DNA of 64,000 bases, taken from assembly GCF_000259235.1 (NCBI RefSeq), contig NC_017733.1, positions 1,426,001-1,490,000 of the forward strand. Direction: 5' to 3'. The notes under the pieces were generated by a model, which ran no database searches, had not been told where the DNA came from, and worked only from the letters and a program-made list of their open reading frames with translations. The stretch's first letter is position 1; each line of letters begins with the position of its first letter. Made by a program: the position numbers and the translations under genes. This DNA is from Helicobacter pylori_CU. Lineage in GTDB: Bacteria; Campylobacterota; Campylobacteria; Campylobacterales; Helicobacteraceae. Shown here one piece after another: positions 26,011 to 35,506 of this stretch.

Positions 26011-28046
26011 TTTGGGGGCGTTTGGTTTTTTAAAATCAAGCCCACTTCATAAGAAAGGTAATCGGCTATCGTTCTTTTAAAATCCTCTAATTCGGGTTTA
26101 GCCTCATTCTTTTGATGCGCTTCAAAATTAAAGTCTTTAGCATGCTTGTTTTCGCACGGCTTAGCGATAAAATCTTCAATATAGATTGTTTCTAAATCGC
26201 CCCACAGCTCTTTAGAGACTTTGGCGTTTAAGCCGGCTTTGTAAATTTTAATGATTTCTTCATAGCGTTTGGTGGGGTTAGAGGTTTCATTTAAGCCTCT
26301 TTTGGTGCGTTTGAAACCATCGTTTCTAAAGTCTATGAATTTAACGGACTTTTCATAATCGTGCGGCTCATGGGCTTTAAAAATATAGACGCTCGTTTGC
26401 ACACCGGCTTGAGGCATGAATAAATCAGTAGGCATTTTAACGCTCGCTAAAAGCGAATGTTTTTTTAAAATTTCAACATTGGATTTTAAAGCTTGCCCGC
26501 TCCCTGCACTATCTTGGATAATGATCGCTCCTAAACCGCCCTTTTGCATGCGCTCTAACCCGAACTTGATAAAAGGCATGCCGTTTTCTTCGTAGCTAAA
26601 AGGAGGGTTTAATAAAAGGATATTGGGTTTGAAATCTTCATAAATCTTTTTATTGGTTTCAAAAGTGTTGCCTTTGATGATCAAACTTGAGCCATCGCCT
26701 CTTAAAATCATGTTAGTGGTGGCTAGGGAAAACATTTCAGCGTTAAGCTCCACGCCTAAAAGCTGCGTGGTTTTCATGGCTTTGATTTTTTCGTTCGCTT
26801 TAGTGGTGTTTTTACCATAGGTTTTTTCAATGTCTTCAATCATTAACACCATAGAAGAAATTAAAAAGCCCGCGCTCCCTGCGGCCAAATCCATCACAAA
26901 AGATTTCGCATTAACCCCTAAAAGTTCGCTCATCATTTTAGTTACATAAGGCGGGGTTAAAACAATGCCCAATTCCTTACCATCCCCTAAAGCGTATTTT
27001 AAAAATTCGCTATAAAGTTCGCCCATGATGTCTAAATGACCGGTATTGTCGCTTTCATTAATGGGCTTATGGACAAACTCATAAAGAAAGGTAAAAATTT
27101 GCTTAGTGATGCTTGAATCTTTTTCTAAAAGCATGCTTATGGCTTTATCCAGGCTCGTTATTTTATCGCGTTGCGGGTCTTTACTGATTTCTTTAAAACT
27201 GGCGAGCATGAGATCTCGTTTTTCTTCGCTCAAGTTTTTGGTTTTTAAAAATTCGCTGATTTGGTTAAACACTAAAACGCCATCACGGCTAGTGTCGGTC
27301 AATTCGCCTTTTAAATCGCTTGGTTTTAAGCCCCCTTTTTTGCCCTTAATTTCTTGCATAGATAAAAGCATGCCGCTCACGTATAGCACGCGCTGAGGCG
27401 CGGTGATGTTGTGGTTATGCATCAGGCGGTTGAGTTTTTTAGCGGTTTCGTTCAACTCGGCTTTGGTTTTGATTAAAATGAGGTGTTTTTCTTCTTCAGT
27501 GAGCGTGCATTCTTTATAAAAAGCGTTAAACGATTCTTGATTTTCTAAAAAATGCAGGTTTTTAGCGTTAGTGAGTTTGTGCGAATTGATCCCGCTCGCA
27601 AAAACATAATACACTTCTATCAAAAGGTTTTCTTCATCGTCGCCGGCGATGCCTATGGCGATGCATTCTTTATATTTTTCTTTGTTTCTTAGGATATTTT
27701 GAGCGTAGTGTAAAGCCCCATTCACGGCGAATTTTGAAATGGAATGATCATCGTTTGCAAGCGTGCTGTTTTTGAGCTTTTTTAAATTTTTAGCGTAGAG
27801 TTTGTTTTCTATGATTATAGGGATAACGCTCCCTTTATTTTTAGGGTGCGTGTATTTTTCTAAGCTAAAATCTGGCTCGCCATAAGAAGTTTTATCTTTA
27901 GTTTTACTCGCATTCAAAAGGGCGTTTTTAAGGCTAGGACTCATTTGGCTTTTAACATTAAAATCCTTATTTTTCATAAGCCCTAAATGGGTCAATTCTT
28001 TTTTGACATAGTCATCAACATCATCTTCTAACCGAAAAGCTTGCAT
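26007..28046 (-). CDS. BcgI-like restriction nuclease / adenine methyltransferase subunit
   Basis: This 679-aa protein combines nuclease and methylase, as in BcgI A subunits that cut on both sides of a bipartite site. The N-terminus has a PD-(D/E)XK-like site: EPD at 57-59 and ENK at 80-82. The methyltransferase domain has motif I (DLAAGSAGF from Asp386) and motif IV NPPF (480-483), typical of N6-adenine enzymes related to HsdM. The gene precedes and overlaps the specificity gene by four bases. If the specificity subunit is truncated, this enzyme may be inactive or have altered specificity. An AAAGGA ribosome-binding site precedes the ATG. Confidence 0.9.
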   Translation of the reverse strand: MQAFRLEDDVDDYVKKELTHLGLMKNKDFNVKSQMSPSLKNALLNASKTKDKTSYGEPDFSLEKYTHPKNKGSVIPIIIENKLYAKNLKKLKNSTLANDDHSISKFAVNGALHYAQNILRNKEKYKECIAIGIAGDDEENLLIEVYYVFASGINSHKLTNAKNLHFLENQESFNAFYKECTLTEEEKHLILIKTKAELNETAKKLNRLMHNHNITAPQRVLYVSGMLLSMQEIKGKKGGLKPSDLKGELTDTSRDGVLVFNQISEFLKTKNLSEEKRDLMLASFKEISKDPQRDKITSLDKAISMLLEKDSSITKQIFTFLYEFVHKPINESDNTGHLDIMGELYSEFLKYALGDGKELGIVLTPPYVTKMMSELLGVNAKSFVMDLAAGSAGFLISSMVLMIEDIEKTYGKNTTKANEKIKAMKTTQLLGVELNAEMFSLATTNMILRGDGSSLIIKGNTFETNKKIYEDFKPNILLLNPPFSYEENGMPFIKFGLERMQKGGLGAIIIQDSAGSGQALKSNVEILKKHSLLASVKMPTDLFMPQAGVQTSVYIFKAHEPHDYEKSVKFIDFRNDGFKRTKRGLNETSNPTKRYEEIIKIYKAGLNAKVSKELWGDLETIYIEDFIAKPCENKHAKDFNFEAHQKNEAKPELEDFKRTIADYLSYEVGLILKNQTPPK

Positions 28047-28078
28047 ATTTTTATCCTTTTAAAAAATAAAATTATAAC

Positions 28079-28654
28079 TCATTCATCCGCGCTGCAAAGC
28101 ACGATCGCAAAGTGCGTTTTGATGTTTAGGGTTTTAAGGTGTTTTAGGGCTTCTTTTAGGGTGGTGCCGGTGGTGATAATATCATCTAACAAAAAATAAT
28201 CTAAACTTTCATCGCCTTTAAAGGTGAAATCCCGTGGGTTGTTCATACGAAATTCCAGGCTTTTCCCGGCATACGAAACAGCGTTAGTCGCCCTTAAAGT
28301 CCCATAAGTGGGCTTTAAATTGCCTTGGCAAAAGCCTTTTAAAAGCGCGGCGGAATGCGAATAAAAGGATTTGATTTTATCATCAATGGCGATGCCATGA
28401 AGGGGGGTATTCAAGCCTTGTTCTTGTAAGATTTTCACAAATTCTTTGCCGGCTTTTTGAGAAAGCAAGGGCAAAATGCGAGAGCCAATCAGCGCGTATT
28501 TGCTTTTAATGAGTTCTTCTATTTCGCTATAAGCGTAAAAACTATACACGCTCACGCCCTCTAAAACCCTTATTCTTAAGCTTAAGGGCAGATCGTTTAG
28601 GCAATTTGGGCAAAGGGGCTTGAAAGAAAGCTTCAAACAGGTTAAACAACGCAT
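28079..28654 (-). CDS. comFC: ComFC-like phosphoribosyltransferase-fold protein
   Basis: This 191-aa protein has an N-terminal four-Cys zinc-finger-like motif (Cys3, Cys6, Cys15, Cys18) and a C-terminal PRTase fold with the PRPP-binding loop DYFLLDDIITTGTTL. This is the ComFC/GntX family. In naturally competent bacteria ComFC is needed for transformation, and H. pylori is competent; its enzymatic role is not settled. The 5' end overlaps the tmk stop by 13 bases, and the next gene downstream is the restriction-methylase, 32 bases away. Confidence 0.86.
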   Translation of the reverse strand: MRCLTCLKLSFKPLCPNCLNDLPLSLRIRVLEGVSVYSFYAYSEIEELIKSKYALIGSRILPLLSQKAGKEFVKILQEQGLNTPLHGIAIDDKIKSFYSHSAALLKGFCQGNLKPTYGTLRATNAVSYAGKSLEFRMNNPRDFTFKGDESLDYFLLDDIITTGTTLKEALKHLKTLNIKTHFAIVLCSADE

Positions 28655-29217
28655 TCAATAAAAGCGGCGATTTTTTCGTGCAAGTTTTTAGCGCTTTTTT
28701 GAGCGTCTAATTCCAAAACTTCGCACCCGAATTTTTCTCTTAGCGCATAAGCGTGGGTTTTGAGCTTTTGCTGGATGGTGAGCAATTTTTCTATGCCTTG
28801 GTTTTCTATTTTGTCTAAACTTTTAAGGCTTAAGCGCTGTTTTAAGCCCTCTTTGTCTATCACTAAAAGAATGATTTTTTCAGGCAAGACGCTTTGAGTG
28901 GCAAGCAGGTTTAATTCCAAGCTTGAAAATTGGCTATAAGCCATGCCAGAGATCAAACTCCTGTCGCTAATGATGAGCCTTTTTTCTTTCAATGCCGGTT
29001 TGATCACGCTTTCTACATGCTCAGCCCTATCGCTTAAGAATAAAAACGCTCGGGCTAATTCGCTGATGTTTTCATTTAAAGCGATACGCCTTAAACTTTC
29101 GCCTATTTTTGTCCCCCCTGGCTCTTTGGTAAAAAGGGCGTTTTTAAACCTGTTTTTTAATAATTCTACTTGAGTGCTTTTGCCCGCGCCATCAACGCCT
29201 TCTAACACCACATACAT
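28642..29217 (-). CDS. tmk: Thymidylate kinase
   Basis: Tmk phosphorylates dTMP to dTDP for DNA synthesis. The 191-aa protein has the P-loop EGVDGAGKST, the substrate motif ISDRSLISGMAYSQF and a LID region near residues 125-150. All core residues look present. It sits between coaD (one base apart) and comFC (overlapping) in the minus-strand run and is presumably cotranscribed. Confidence 0.95.
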   Translation of the reverse strand: MYVVLEGVDGAGKSTQVELLKNRFKNALFTKEPGGTKIGESLRRIALNENISELARAFLFLSDRAEHVESVIKPALKEKRLIISDRSLISGMAYSQFSSLELNLLATQSVLPEKIILLVIDKEGLKQRLSLKSLDKIENQGIEKLLTIQQKLKTHAYALREKFGCEVLELDAQKSAKNLHEKIAAFIECVV

Positions 29218-29218
29218 T

Positions 29219-29692
29219 TTAAGCCTTTGAAATCAAAGGATAAATTTCTTTAGGCACTAAATGGCTCGCATCGCCCTTATGCGCGATAATGGATCGCACG
29301 ATAGAAGAGCTTATGAAAGCGTTTTGTAAAGTGGGCATGAAATACAAGGTCTCTAATTCGTGGTTTAAGGATTTGTTCGCATAGCCCATTTGCAATTCGT
29401 ATTCAAAATCGCTCACCACCCTTAAGCCCCTAACTAGCACCTTACAATGGTATTCTTTAGCCAGATTGGCTAACAGCCCTTCAAACGCCACGCATTCTAC
29501 ATTTTTAAAACTTTTAGTGGCCAGTTGCATCATTTTTAAACGCTCTTTTAAACTAAACATGGGATTTTTAGCGCTTGAATGCGCCACAGCGACAATGAGC
29601 TTTTCAAACAATTCGCTAGAGCGGTGGATAATGTCTATATGCCCATTCGTTACCGGATCAAAAGTGCCCGGGTAAATGCCGATTTTTTGCAT
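29219..29692 (-). CDS. coaD: Phosphopantetheine adenylyltransferase
   Basis: CoaD transfers AMP from ATP to 4'-phosphopantetheine in coenzyme A synthesis. Typical motifs are [14 protein letters not shown] (the HxGH-type NGHI) and [10 protein letters not shown] use the ATG at 29692 (157 aa), which overlaps the ubiX TGA by one base and starts directly at [13 protein letters not shown]. An in-frame ATG five codons upstream adds residues that do not belong to the family. Confidence 0.95.
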
Positions 29693-30255
29693 CAGTTCAT
29701 TCCCCATCGTGGGTATAAGTCATTTTCTATCCCTAAGCTGTCAAACCACTTCCCCACTAAAAAATCTTGCATCGCTTCTAAAGTCTTGCTCTGGGTGTAA
29801 TAAGTCATCACCGGCGGTGCGATGATTGCATTAGAATGGGCGAGTTTGAGCAAATTTTCCAACATGATAGCGCTTAAAGGCATTTCTCTAGGGGCAATGA
29901 GTAAGGGGCGCTTTTCTTTAAGCATCACAGAGGCGCTCCTAGAAATCAAATCCCCCCCAAAGCCATGCGCGATTTTAGCCACCATGTCCATGCTCGCTGG
30001 AATGATCGCCATTTTATGGATGCCATAACTCCCTGAAGCGATGCTCGCATGAATATCTTGCTCGTTAAAAAAAGTCGCACTAGGCCGTAAGTCTTTCATG
30101 GCGTTTTTAAGGTTAATATTCGATTCTTCTAACGCCACGACATGCGCGTTTTTAGACGCCACGACAAAAACTTCAATTTCTTTGGGTAATTTTTCTAAAA
30201 ACCGCAAGGCTAGGGGTATCCCGCTCGCCCCACTGATGCCTAAAACTAATTTCAT
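29692..30255 (-). CDS. ubiX: Flavin prenyltransferase UbiX
   Basis: UbiX prenylates FMN to make the cofactor of UbiD-type decarboxylases. The 187-aa sequence has the [15 protein letters not shown] nucleotide-binding start, the middle NMV-like region ([15 protein letters not shown]) and [12 protein letters not shown]. The UbiD partner is not in this window. It overlaps coaD by one base. Confidence in the family is high; its pathway in H. pylori is less clear. Confidence 0.93.
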
Positions 30256-30264
30256 GAATATCCT

Positions 30265-30921
30265 TTATAAGATTTGCGCTTTAGAGCTGCTCAACACTTT
30301 CGCTTTTAAGATTTTATTGCTTTCTAAATTTTTCGCTTGAATGATTTGATTAAGCGCGCCATTTTCTAGGGCTTTTAGGCTTATTTCTATGCTGATTTGC
30401 CCCTCTTCATACACCCCGGTGATGATGTCGTTTTTACGCACGATGATTAAGGCTTGGGTTTTATCCATGCTTAAAAGCGTGTTAGGGGGGATAAAATTTT
30501 TCGCACTCACTTTATCGATCGCGCCCTCTAATAAGGGGTTAGAAAGCGCGCCAAACAAAACGCGCTCTTTTTTAGTGTTGTTAGCGGTGATGTTCTCGTC
30601 TTTTTTAATCGCGCTAGCGCTTTTAAAAGCCTGCATGCTGCCTATCACGCTATAACGCACCGGTAGGCGTAAATTAGGCTCATTTTCTAACCTTAAAAAC
30701 ACGACCCCATCTTTTTTAAGCTTGTTAGAAGCACTCAATTCATAGCTTAAAATGGAAGCGTGAGAAAAACGCTCTGGGATTTCTAAGTTAATGGTTTCAA
30801 TTTCTAATTTTAAGTCTTGGTATTCTTTGAGGTAAGTTTCTTTAATTTCTGTTTTAAGCGCGTTCAAATCTAGGGCGAACAATGCGTTTAAACCTATCAA
30901 AAAAAGGGTTAAAATTTTCAA
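30265..30921 (-). CDS. flgA: Flagellar P-ring assembly protein FlgA
   Basis: FlgA is a periplasmic chaperone for P-ring (FlgI) assembly in flagella. The 218-aa protein has a short signal peptide (ILTLFLIGLNALFA) and a C-terminal SAF-like domain with the conserved PPNTLLSMDKTQALIIVRKNDIITGVYEEGQISI stretch in shortened family form (individual motifs KNDIITG and AKNLESNKILKAKV). It overlaps the uvrD stop by four bases. Context with uvrD is not flagellar; this scattering of flagellar genes is normal in H. pylori. Confidence 0.85.
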   Translation of the reverse strand: MKILTLFLIGLNALFALDLNALKTEIKETYLKEYQDLKLEIETINLEIPERFSHASILSYELSASNKLKKDGVVFLRLENEPNLRLPVRYSVIGSMQAFKSASAIKKDENITANNTKKERVLFGALSNPLLEGAIDKVSAKNFIPPNTLLSMDKTQALIIVRKNDIITGVYEEGQISIEISLKALENGALNQIIQAKNLESNKILKAKVLSSSKAQIL

Positions 30922-32966
30922 AACTCGTTATCCACTTTTTCTACAAATTTTTCTGAGATTTTATCATAGACATTCCCTCCGCAATTGATTTTCAAACACA
31001 AACCGCTCAAGCCCTTTTCCACGCCTAAAACCCTCCCGGTGCCAAAAATCTTATGTTTGATCAAATCCCCCACTTTAATGGGCGTATTTTTTTGGTGATT
31101 TTGTTTAGGGGTTTGATCGCTTTTAAGTAGCTTGGCTTCTTCTAAAAACACAGAGGGCGAGCAAGAAATTTTCCTCCCAAAATACGAACGCTCTTTGACA
31201 TAAGAAAGTTGCAATCCTTCTTTAGCCCTAGTGATCGCTACGTAAGCCAAGCGCCTTTCTTCTTCCAAATCGCTTTCTTGATTGAATCCCCTATGCGGGA
31301 AAAACCCTTCTTCTAATCCGATCACAAACACATGCTTAAACTCTAACCCCTTACTCATATGCACGCTCATGCAGCTCACTTTTTGCGCGTTTTCTGTATT
31401 GTGAACATCCAACACGCTTTCATTCAAAAAATCCAGTAAAGAATGCGTGGGGTTAGTTTTAAAATGCTCTTTCACTAAACTTAAAAGCTCTTTAACAAAG
31501 CCCTCTCTTTCTTCGTAATTGTCTTCTTTTTCATAGCTTTTTAAAAGATTAGTCTCTTCTAAAAACCGCTCGCAAAACTTCTCCACTGAAATTTCAAAAG
31601 CCTCCCTCAAACGCCCTATCATGGCCATGAATTTCTTTAAAGCGTATTCGTTTTTAGAGTTTAGTTTGTCTTTAAACGCCCCAAGTTTTAGCGCTTCTTC
31701 TAAATTCAAATCCTCTTCATCTAAAAGAGAAAAAATCCATTCTTGAGTGATCTTGCCAAGGCCTCTTGGGGGCTTGTTTAAAACGCGCTTAATAAAAAAG
31801 CGATCGTCTTTTTTCGCCACTACATGCATGAACGCCAAAGCGTCTTTAACCTCGGCTCTTTCATAAAAACTCAGCACCCCAATGAGCCTATAAGGGATAT
31901 TCAAAGCGTTCAAACTCTCTTCAATGCTGCGGCTAAGCCCGTTTAAGCGGTACAAAATAGCGATATTTTCTAAATTCTCGCCCTTCTTTAAAAGGGCTTT
32001 GATTTGATAAGCCACATCCAAACTCTCTTCTTTTTGCGTCAAATATTCCTTACAAACCACGCTTTTATGCGAGCCTTTGAAACTCTGAAGCGTTTTAATA
32101 TGGCGGTGTTGGTTATGGCTAATCAAAGAATTAGCGCACGCTAAAATTTCAGCGCTAGAGCGGTAGTTGGTCTCTAATTTCACTATTTTAGCCCCTTTAA
32201 AATGCTTGTAAAAATTTAAAATATTAGAAATATCAGCCCCCCTAAACCCATAAATGCTCTGATCGTCATCGCCCACCACGCACAAATTATGATGCGTGCA
32301 ACTCAATTGTTTTAAAAATTCCAATTGCAGGGCGTTCGTGTCTTGATACTCATCTACCATGATGTAATGGTAGCGCTCGCTAGTTTCTTTGGCGAGTTTT
32401 TCATTATCTTGTAAAATCTTAAGGCTTAAAAAAAGCAAATCATCAAAATCCACTAAATTGTCTTTTTTGAGCGCGTTTTGATAAAGCTCATACGCTTTAT
32501 AGCATTCGCTATCTTGCATGCTCAAATCCATCATGCCGTTTTTGATTTGAGAAATATTGGCTCTAAAGTTTGAAATTTTGAGCTGCTTGCACAGCGTTTT
32601 GACTTCATCGCTATCTAGCACCGAAAAATCGCACGCCCTTTTTAAAAGATTCATGTGTTGCCTTAAAAACAGCAAACCAAAACGATGGAAAGTGCAAAGC
32701 AAAGGGGGGATAAGGGCTTGATTGTTCAATAATTTCAAAGCCCTTTCTTGCATTTCTTTACTCGCTTTATTGGTGAAAGTGAGCGTTAAAGTGTTCTCGC
32801 TAGGCACGCCACAAGCGCCAATCAAATACGCTAAACGGCTCGTTAAAGTCTTAGTCTTACCGCTCCCAGCTCCCGCTAAAATCAATAAAGGCCCTTGAAT
32901 GTGGCTTGCAGCGATTTTTTGTGCTCCGTTCAAATTGCCTAAAATGCTTTTTTCAAAATCCATCAT
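30918..32966 (-). CDS. uvrD: UvrD/Rep-type DNA helicase
   Basis: This is a superfamily 1 3'-5' helicase of 682 aa. Walker A is AGAGSGKT, motif II MVDEYQDT, motif III VVGDDDQSIYGFRGA, motif IV TNYRSS, and the C-terminal VHMSKGLEFKHVFVIG and ITRAKEGLQLSY motifs are intact. It likely acts in mismatch-independent repair and replication restart. Two adjacent ATG codons occur at the start (32966 and 32963); the first overlaps the upstream gene's stop. Confidence 0.95.
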   Translation of the reverse strand: MMDFEKSILGNLNGAQKIAASHIQGPLLILAGAGSGKTKTLTSRLAYLIGACGVPSENTLTLTFTNKASKEMQERALKLLNNQALIPPLLCTFHRFGLLFLRQHMNLLKRACDFSVLDSDEVKTLCKQLKISNFRANISQIKNGMMDLSMQDSECYKAYELYQNALKKDNLVDFDDLLFLSLKILQDNEKLAKETSERYHYIMVDEYQDTNALQLEFLKQLSCTHHNLCVVGDDDQSIYGFRGADISNILNFYKHFKGAKIVKLETNYRSSAEILACANSLISHNQHRHIKTLQSFKGSHKSVVCKEYLTQKEESLDVAYQIKALLKKGENLENIAILYRLNGLSRSIEESLNALNIPYRLIGVLSFYERAEVKDALAFMHVVAKKDDRFFIKRVLNKPPRGLGKITQEWIFSLLDEEDLNLEEALKLGAFKDKLNSKNEYALKKFMAMIGRLREAFEISVEKFCERFLEETNLLKSYEKEDNYEEREGFVKELLSLVKEHFKTNPTHSLLDFLNESVLDVHNTENAQKVSCMSVHMSKGLEFKHVFVIGLEEGFFPHRGFNQESDLEEERRLAYVAITRAKEGLQLSYVKERSYFGRKISCSPSVFLEEAKLLKSDQTPKQNHQKNTPIKVGDLIKHKIFGTGRVLGVEKGLSGLCLKINCGGNVYDKISEKFVEKVDNEF

Positions 32967-35497
32967 TCTAAAAACTCGCCCTTTTTTTCTTGACTCAAAC
33001 GCTCTTTCAAAAGGTTGGCATCAATTTCAAAATCAAAATAAGGCGACGAAAAATCAGAGGTTTTAATGGCTAAAAAATGGTTTAACGCTGATTTCAAGTC
33101 CCCTTTTCTTTGATACAACAACCCTAGAGCATAACGGATATTTTCATTATTAGGATCGTCTAATTTCCCAAGCTCTAGCCATAAAGCGGCGTTATTGTAA
33201 TTGCTTTGCGCGATGTAGGTTAAACCCGCTAGGATTTTTAAGCGCACCTCATTGTCCTTAAGCCCATCAATTAAGTTTTGATACAACGCGCTCGCTTTTT
33301 CATACTGGCCTTGAAACAAACTCACTAACGCTAAATTTTCTAACCAATCGTTAGGGGCTTCGCTCTCTTCTAAACTGGCGATTTTTTGCTCTAGTAATCT
33401 TTCTTGATGATCCAAATCATTGACCATAAATCCCATGTAAGTGTAGAAATGACGCCCTAAAATGGGCCCTTGCATGGTTTGATCCCAACTGATTTTATGC
33501 GAATCTAAAAGGGTGTAAATGCTTAAAGTGTGGCGGATACTCGCATCATAATACGAAACGATTTCATAAAAAATATTAGAGATGAGATCTTTAGGGAGCA
33601 TTTTTTTCAAATTCCCAAAAGATTGCACCATCAATTTTTTATCCTTGCTCTCTTTAGCGAACACCGCTTCTAGCGCGTAATAAAAAGGGAGCTTTTTAGG
33701 GGCGTTTTTAAGCCAGTCCATATCCCAATTGGTGCGGTAATTCAAATAAGCAATGAGCGAAGACAGTAAGGCTTTTTGCGTGGGGCTAGAAAAATCCTGA
33801 CTATAAAAATTCTCTGTGATTTCTCTTAAAAACTCCGTGGTGTCTTCGTGGGTGAAATGCGAGGCTAAAATTGCAAAAACCGCGCTCAAATAATCCGCAG
33901 AATTCAAATGGAAAGCCCTTAAAAAATGGAAATAAGCTTTGTGGTAATTTTCTAATTGCGCATAAATCAAGCCCACATTATAATGCAAAAGTGCGTTATC
34001 GGGGCTATTTTTTAAAGACAAATCAAAAAAAGAAAGGGCTTTTTTTAGGCGCTTCTTTTCTAATTCTTTCAACCCTTTGAGCGCGTTTTTATCCGCTATC
34101 GCCATCAAACGCCCCCTTTTAAAAGCAAGGCTTGCCCCCTCTAAATCCTTTTGCGTGTCAGAATCTAAAAGAAACAGCCCCTCTTCAATCACGCCTAAGG
34201 TTTCTTTAGAGTCTAAAACCTTAAAAGGGGCGTAATAAAACAACAAACGATAGATAAAATCCCTTTTACCTTCAAAATATTGCGTGTTCCAAAAACGCTC
34301 TTTGGCTCTTTCTTTGTCTAAAAAAACAGGGTTGATAGTGGGCTTGATGGGGTAAAAAGAGTTGGCTAGCGCACTATCTTCTTTTGTGTGGCTGGCTAAT
34401 TTTAAGGCTTCGCTCGCTTTAAGGGTGTCGCCTTTTTTCAAACTCACCAATTCCAAAGCCATCAAAGCGTTTAAATCTTTAGGGTAGTTGTGCAAATAAT
34501 GCTGCAAATGCTCCAAAGCCTGCTTGTAATGGCCCAAACGCGCCTGCAAAAGCCCTAAAGCAAGCTCATCTTGGGCGTTTGCGCTTTTTTGTAATTGCTT
34601 GTAAGCGTTCGTTTCATCTTTAAACATCAAAAACAATTTAGACGCCAAACGCGCGTTAGGCTTTAAAAAGGCGTTGGAATTAGGGTGCATTAAAGGCGAA
34701 AGGGCCTCAAAATACTCTCCAGCGTAATAGGATTTGAGCGCGTAAGCGTAGGAATAAAAAGACTTTTTATAGTCTTTATACAAAGTGTCTCTCACAATTT
34801 TTAGATAATGATAATACAAATCCTCATCTTGCAAATGATAAGCGCTCACTAACGCATCAATCGCGCTCACGCTCGCGTTTTCTTTAGAAGCGATGCTAGA
34901 ATCAAACAAATCCAACGCCCCGTTAAAATCCTTTTCCTTAAACTTAATCACCCCTAAATTATGGCTCGCAATCCCTTGCGAAAAAGAAGCGGCCTTGTCA
35001 AACAGGTGTAAGGCTTCATCTTTTTGCCCTTGCTCATACAAAAGGCTCGCTTTTTGCATCATCGCATCCACTTGATTTTCATCGTTTCGTTTGAGGGAGT
35101 CCTTGCCGATTAAATCGGGTAAGTCTAAATTCTCTATTTGCCCCTCGGCTTGTGTGTTGTTAGCGTTGTTGGTGTCGTTAGGCGTTTCGTTATTGGCGGT
35201 GGCGGTATTGGTTTGTAAAGAAGTTTGTTTATTTTCTTTTTTATGCCCTAGTAACAAACTCAAAGCCACAGTGAGTGCGACGAGTGAAAGCAATATTCCA
35301 AGCGCGATATAAAGCTTTTTTTTATTGTGTAAAATCTGTTTAAAAAACTCTTTAGAGCTTTTGATTTTATTAATCGTCTGCTCTAAAGCCTGCTTCAAAG
35401 AGGGGATTTTAGAATGAATGCCCTTTAGGGGGGTTTCTTTTTCGTTTTTGTTTTCGCCCCCTTTTTCTTCTAATGAATTTTGCTCTTCATTCAGCAC
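32963..35497 (-). CDS. Large TPR-repeat membrane-anchored protein
   Basis: This 844-aa protein has a charged cytoplasmic N-terminus (to residue ~65), one membrane helix (about 67-88, YIALGILLSLVALTVALSLLL) and an Asn/Thr-rich linker. About 700 periplasmic residues follow, made of tetratricopeptide-like helix pairs (for example DNALLHYNVGLIYAQLENYHKAYFHFLRAF). It has no enzyme motif. I do not recognise a named family member. TPR scaffolds of this type in Campylobacterota are sometimes part of the flagellar motor, but there is no direct evidence here beyond nearby flgA. It overlaps uvrD by four bases and follows serS by nine. Confidence 0.75.
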   Translation of the reverse strand: MLNEEQNSLEEKGGENKNEKETPLKGIHSKIPSLKQALEQTINKIKSSKEFFKQILHNKKKLYIALGILLSLVALTVALSLLLGHKKENKQTSLQTNTATANNETPNDTNNANNTQAEGQIENLDLPDLIGKDSLKRNDENQVDAMMQKASLLYEQGQKDEALHLFDKAASFSQGIASHNLGVIKFKEKDFNGALDLFDSSIASKENASVSAIDALVSAYHLQDEDLYYHYLKIVRDTLYKDYKKSFYSYAYALKSYYAGEYFEALSPLMHPNSNAFLKPNARLASKLFLMFKDETNAYKQLQKSANAQDELALGLLQARLGHYKQALEHLQHYLHNYPKDLNALMALELVSLKKGDTLKASEALKLASHTKEDSALANSFYPIKPTINPVFLDKERAKERFWNTQYFEGKRDFIYRLLFYYAPFKVLDSKETLGVIEEGLFLLDSDTQKDLEGASLAFKRGRLMAIADKNALKGLKELEKKRLKKALSFFDLSLKNSPDNALLHYNVGLIYAQLENYHKAYFHFLRAFHLNSADYLSAVFAILASHFTHEDTTEFLREITENFYSQDFSSPTQKALLSSLIAYLNYRTNWDMDWLKNAPKKLPFYYALEAVFAKESKDKKLMVQSFGNLKKMLPKDLISNIFYEIVSYYDASIRHTLSIYTLLDSHKISWDQTMQGPILGRHFYTYMGFMVNDLDHQERLLEQKIASLEESEAPNDWLENLALVSLFQGQYEKASALYQNLIDGLKDNEVRLKILAGLTYIAQSNYNNAALWLELGKLDDPNNENIRYALGLLYQRKGDLKSALNHFLAIKTSDFSSPYFDFEIDANLLKERLSQEKKGEFLE

Positions 35498-35506
35498 AAG
35501 CTAGCC